From contig CAVZFC010000019.1 of the NCBI GenBank assembly GCA_963774445.1, positions 1,922,001-1,986,000 of the forward strand: a DNA stretch of 64,000 bases, given 5' to 3'. Both the position numbers and the translations under genes were made by a program. Of the stretch, positions 60,329 through 64,000 are shown in pieces; positions within the stretch are counted from its first letter, which is position 1, and each line of letters begins with the position of its first letter. The DNA comes from CAVUQH01 sp963774445. Its GTDB lineage: Bacteria; Myxococcota_A; Polyangia; Haliangiales; Haliangiaceae. Below the pieces are notes generated by a model. The model ran no database searches and was not told the DNA's origin. It saw only the letters and a program-made list of their open reading frames with translations.

Positions 60329-63300
60329 CTACTGGGCCTCGATGCGCAGCGCCGCGTCGCTGGCGGCGATGTACTCGCTGTCGCCGTCGATGACCAGGAA
60401 GTAGAACCAGCCGTCGGAGCGGAAGTGCGGGTACTGCGCGTAACTGCCGGCCGGCATGTTGGTCACCTGGTGGCGGGCGCCGGTGGCCAGGTCGATGAGG
60501 ACGATGTCGGCACGGCCGTCGTGGTAGTGGTGCGTGACGATGAACCGCTCGTCGAACGAGAAGTTCGGCTTGGCGCCCGACTCGCAGATGGTCGCCACCC
60601 GCTGGTCGGTGGTGATGCGGTAGCTGTCGCCGAACTTGCTGGCGATCACCTTGCGCACCACGTAGCCCAGCGACCGCCCGTCCGGTCCGGCCAGCCGGCT
60701 GGCAACCAGCCTGGTGGACGGCGACAGCACCGAGTCGCCCTCGTACGGCGAATCGACGATGGTCGGCGGCAGCGGCTCGTAGGTCGAGCCGTTGAAGATC
60801 ATCGGCGTGAACTTCATCGTCGAGCTGGAGTTGAAGTAGGCCGACGGATCCTTGGACGCGCGCCCCGAGTCGCTGACGAACTGGCTGTTGATGATGAAGT
60901 AGTCACCGCCGCCGACGCCGCGGGCCACGTGCTGGTACAGGTTGATGCCGCGCGCCGAGATGCACTGCGGCTCGCTGAAGTCGATCGAGTCGTCGCCGTC
61001 GAGCAGGCTCTGCGCGCAGATGCCGGCGCCGCCGGTCGCGCCCTGGAAGATGAACCCGGAGTTGTCGGGGAAGAAGCCGGGGTCGTACGAGGCGTTCGAC
61101 CGCGATGTTGCGCCCGTCTTGCAGGTCGGTAATGGTCGCGCCCGCCGAGCCGCCGCCGTTGCCGACGTAGCGGCCATCGGCCGAGCTGCGGGTCCAGAAG
61201 CTGGTGCGGAAGGCGAGCTTGGTCAGCTCGCGGATGGTGCCCTGATCGTTGCCCCACTGGCTGGTGCGGTCGGGCTTCGTGGTCAGGCAGGTAAGCGGCT
61301 CGGCGCCCGGCGCGCAGCCGAACATGCGGATGCCGTTCTCCTGGTTGATCGCCGTCCAGCCCTCGTAGGCCATGTCGTCGATGTGTTGCGACAGCACGGT
61401 GGTGTCGAGGTACGCCTCGCACGTCTGCGGCGGCGGCGGCTCGCTGAGCACGTCATCCAGGTTGTTCATCCCCTGGCCGAACCACTTGATGATGGTCGCG
61501 TACTCCTTTTGGCTGAGCTTGGGATGGCTGCCCTTGGGCATGCCGACGCGGGCCTTGAACCCGGTGTAGGGCCGCAGCCAGCCGTCGCCGTACGCCTTCT
61601 GGAACAGGCGGCGGAAGTCGGTGTATTGCACGCCGGTGGCGAGCACGCCCAGCTTGGCCGCCTCGAACACCGAGCCGGAGTCGCTCGGATCCACGCGCAG
61701 GCAGTCGACGGCGGCGCGGGCCTCGCTCTCGCTCATCTCGGCCGGGTCTTTCTTCAGGTTGCACTGGTTCCAGGCGTTGTCGGTGAGCTCGCGCCAGCGC
61801 TTCAGGCCCGAGCGCGACACCGAGTGGCACTCGGCGCAGCGGCGCGAGGCGCAGTGGCCGCCGGTGCAGCTGGCGTCGTCGACGTCGGCGCCCAGCACTG
61901 CCAGCGAGGCGACCGCCAGGTCGCGGCCGTCGAGGTCGATCTCCGGCAGCGAGCCGCTGTCGCCGATCGGATCGGTCGGCACGTCGGCGTACAGGCAGCC
62001 GTCCGGGTTGCTGCGGCAGCCCTGGATGAACTTGACCGCCTTGCCGTAGTCCGACTCGTCCCAGCTGCTCTCGTCGAGGCCGTCCACGTCGGGCGGCATC
62101 CAGAAGGTGTGCTGGAACGACCGGTAGGCCGGCGTGGTGATGTTGGTCCACGAGGAGTCCTCGCCGACCAGGCGGTCGATCCAGCTGCCCATCCACCGGT
62201 CGTTGGCGCCGATGCGGTGGCAGCGGGTGCAGGCGGCGGCCTCTGGGCTGACCAGCTGCTTGGGCATGGTCCAGCCCTGGCCGGCGCGGTTGACGACCGA
62301 GTAGGGCGCGTCGTTGTAGCCGAGGACGAAGTCGTCGTTCTGGCCCATCTTGGGCACCACTGCGTCGCCGTTGGCGTCGACCGCCTGGTCGATCCACGGC
62401 GAGTGGATGAACGGATCGGTCGAGTGGCAGCGGGCGCACTCGATGCCGCTGCCGATGCCGCCGTGGATCCCTTCCCACAGGCTGGCCGACTGCTGCGGCG
62501 ACGCCTCGGAGTCGACCGTGTCGCCCGGGTGCGGCACGTGGAGGCCGTCGGTGCGCGAGTAGAGCGCGTTCTGGAAGTAGCAGGTCTTACCCGTGTACGG
62601 GTTGTGACCGATCATGGCGATGTCGTTGTACGAGCCTTCCTCGCTCTTGGCCTTGCGGCAGAGGAGCACCCAGTGCGTGCCCTGCTCGTTGGTGCGGCTG
62701 GCGACGCGGGGGCCGTTGGTCCGGCCCGACACCGCGGTCGGCTCGCACAGGCTGTAGATGTACTGCGGGTTGTCGCACTGGTTGACCTGCGTCTCCGGGC
62801 GGGTGACGTTGCCGGCCTCGTCGGTCACCGTCGTCGGCAACACGGTCGAGTCGAGGCAGTCGTAGGTCGAGTAGTCGCCGTCGCCGAGCTTTTCGAAGAA
62901 CGGGATCTCGCCCAACTCGGCCACGCACAACTCGGCGTAGGCGGTGGTCGAGGCGATGTTCTCCTCGGTCTCGCCGTCGAACTTGCCGTCGCCGCCGGTG
63001 TTGTCCAGGGCGCGGCGAATGTCGAACGAGTGGGCGGCGACCACGCCGTCGGTGCCCATCAGACAGACGTCGATGACGTACTCACCGGCGGCGGCGTCGG
63101 CCAGCATCTCCGGCGTCGGCTCCGGCATCTCCAGCCACGAGGTGTCGTAGATGCCGTGGAACATCTGCTCCTGCACCTGCGGGCCGAGCCAGGTCGGCTT
63201 GCGGGCGTCGGCGACCTTGCGATCGTCGATGCGATCGATGCCGGCGGCGTCGCGGCTGCAGTCGAGCTGGTCGATCTCGCCACGGCGAACGCGCGCGTGC

Positions 63301-63470
63301 AGGGTCTCGCCAGCCGACAGGCCGTGCGAGTAGGTGACGAGGATGCGCTTGGCGGCGGCGTCGTAGCCGACGCCCAGCTCGGGGCGCGACGACGACGAGC
63401 AGCCGGCGGCGCAGGCCAGGGCGAGGATCGCCGAGAGGCGGGGGGAGGGGATCGGACGGTGGGATCTCAT
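60329..63470 (-). CDS. Large multi-heme-motif lipoprotein with TolB/WD40-like C-terminus (one frame break)
   Basis: A lipoprotein of 1046 residues when one base is removed at 61097 (observed coding GTCGAAC), which joins DLQDGRNIAV to ASYDPGFFPDN. Lipobox AAGC lies at residues 19-22 of the ATG start at 63470. Three heme-type motifs are seen: CARCHSTDP, CTRCHRIGAN and CAECHSVSR; further Cys-rich pieces surround them. The C-terminal ~270 residues read as a beta-propeller of WD40/TolB type (GNDQGTIREL, SSADGRYVGN). Such proteins in myxobacteria are annotated as hypothetical; an extracellular oxidoreductase or electron conduit is a reasonable inference. It is transcribed with the next lipoprotein gene. 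Confidence 0.73.
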
Positions 63471-63778
63471 CGGGGTCTCTCTGCTTGCAGGGGTGAAAGC
63501 GGCTCCGGTGGAGTCCGGGCCTGGTGCAAGGTCCGGACCATGGCAAGACGACTTGCCGCCTGCGGGCGGTGAGGTAGGCCGGCTGACGAATCGGTGCCGG
63601 ACCTGGGGGCGATCGCAGACAACTCCTTCCGATCGCCGGCAGACCAAAGTCCCTGCCGGCAACCCGCTCTGCCGGCTAGCAGCCCCGCGTGCGGGGGAAG
63701 GCCGGGGAGGGACCGCAACAGCGAAGGGCTTGACGAAAAAATCACTCCCGGGTAACTGAACAGTTGTACAGTTACGCT
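63471..63778. other. Structured intergenic region
   Basis: Two overlapping hairpins stand out: GGCGATCG/CGATCGCC (63608-63637) and GCCGGCAG/CTGCCGGC (63635-63660), with a further GCCGGC copy at 63672. The region should hold the leader of the large lipoprotein (minus strand) and the promoter of the gene at 63779 (plus strand: TTGACG 63730-63735, 17 bp, TAACTG 63753-63758). No gene was seen, and no known riboswitch pattern was recognised. Confidence 0.5.
63756..63771. promoter_or_regulatory. LexA (SOS)-box-like sequence
   Basis: The minus strand reads CTGTACAACTGTTCAG, which fits the published Myxococcus LexA box consensus (CTRHAMRYBYGTTCAGS, as I recall it) at 15 of 17 positions. It overlaps the TAACTG hexamer, where a repressor would block transcription of the gene at 63779. 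Confidence 0.55.
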
Positions 63779-64000
63779 ATGGCGGGGACCCTCACAGACC
63801 TTCTGTCGGCGGCGCATGTCCGGCAGGCCGGACAACTCGAGAGCGAGCCGCGGCCCGCGCTGGATCTATGGAGCCGCGCCAACCTGTCCGGCCGGCTGGT
63901 CGAGATCTCGGCGGCCGGTCCGGCGGCCGCGCTGACCGCGGCGGTCGGGCTGGTGTACGAGACCCAGTGTGCGGGCGATCCGGTCGCCTGGATCACCACC
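63779..64000 (+). CDS. RecA/ImuA-like protein, 5' part (runs off right edge)
   Basis: 74 codons are visible. The sequence LDLWSRANLSGRLVEISAAG followed by ALTAAVGLVYETQCAGDPVAWITT resembles the N-terminal region of RecA-related SOS proteins (ImuA class), in which the Walker A position is degenerate: here AAGPAAALT, with no GKT. ImuA assists translesion synthesis by ImuB and DnaE2. The ATG start at 63779 has no ribosome binding site, and a LexA-like box overlaps its promoter, which supports a damage-inducible role. The rest of the protein is outside the window. Confidence 0.55.
   Translation, partial: MAGTLTDLLSAAHVRQAGQLESEPRPALDLWSRANLSGRLVEISAAGPAAALTAAVGLVYETQCAGDPVAWITT

Noticed and set aside
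63540..63700. Cobalamin, TPP, glycine or c-di-GMP riboswitch
   Set aside because: None of the conserved core boxes of these classes was found on either strand, only GC-rich hairpins.

Overview
The window is about 70% G+C and reads as a chromosomal segment of a myxobacterium-like member of Myxococcota. Evidence: two secreted proteins end in a MYXO-CTERM-type tail (Gly-Cys-rich motif, one hydrophobic helix, Arg cluster); the respiratory cluster combines alternative complex III with a caa3 oxidase; the elongation factor G is of the spd/mitochondrial EFG1 type; and eukaryote-like Ser/Thr kinases and many lipoproteins are present. No rRNA, tRNA, CRISPR array, intact insertion sequence or prophage was seen.

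Layout. 1-1945: 5' part of a membrane P-loop ATPase that runs off the left edge. 1999-15637 (minus): one long operon actA-actB-actC-actDE(fused)-actF-membrane protein-sco-coxB-coxA-coxC-coxD, that is, quinol oxidation by alternative complex III feeding a caa3 (A2-type) oxygen reductase, with a Sco copper chaperone. 16038-25162: mostly minus-strand secreted or membrane proteins (beta-barrel, trypsin-like protease, haloalkane dehalogenase-like hydrolase, stand-alone acyltransferase, TerC, metalloprotease-like protein, Ser/Thr kinase). 25333-28721: EF-G translationally coupled to a RecA-like/SLOG fusion. 28749-34236: DUF4932-like lipoprotein, TetR plus diiron protein, AlkA-like glycosylase, and a protein joining a degenerate kinase to a degenerate receiver. 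34256-45859: mixed genes, including a calcium-binding EF-hand protein, a threonine dehydratase-like enzyme, a MATE exporter, a TetR/fatty-acid-hydroxylase pair, a 3D-domain lipoprotein and a CBS protein. 45926-52005: TetR, LolA-like carrier, two FtsX-type permeases, LolD-type ATPase and an outer-membrane barrel in one overlapping operon. 52014-54226: ECF sigma, zinc-finger anti-sigma and Spy-like/PEGA protein. 55024-56630: arfB, then a repeat-rich stretch bracketing a MerB-like gene. 56643-63470: TyrA, a lipoprotein, and two heme-motif lipoproteins. 63779-64000: start of a RecA/ImuA-like gene behind a LexA-like box.

The strongest novelty is the MerB-like (organomercurial lyase family) gene at 55794-56495. 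Its catalytic second cysteine is an in-frame TGA, followed at the expected distance by a hairpin that fits the bacterial SECIS model, so it is a candidate selenoprotein; it is also bracketed by same-orientation copies of a ~65 bp repeat.

Two window-wide patterns matter for anyone using the annotation. First, many genes have a TAnnnT hexamer about 6-8 nt before the start codon and no Shine-Dalgarno, suggesting leaderless transcripts. Second, nine frame breaks in seven otherwise intact genes are each repaired by removing one base, and they share local sequence (GTTCRAC-like or GATTCTGG). This looks like systematic sequencing error rather than real pseudogenes, so those genes are given full-length here.
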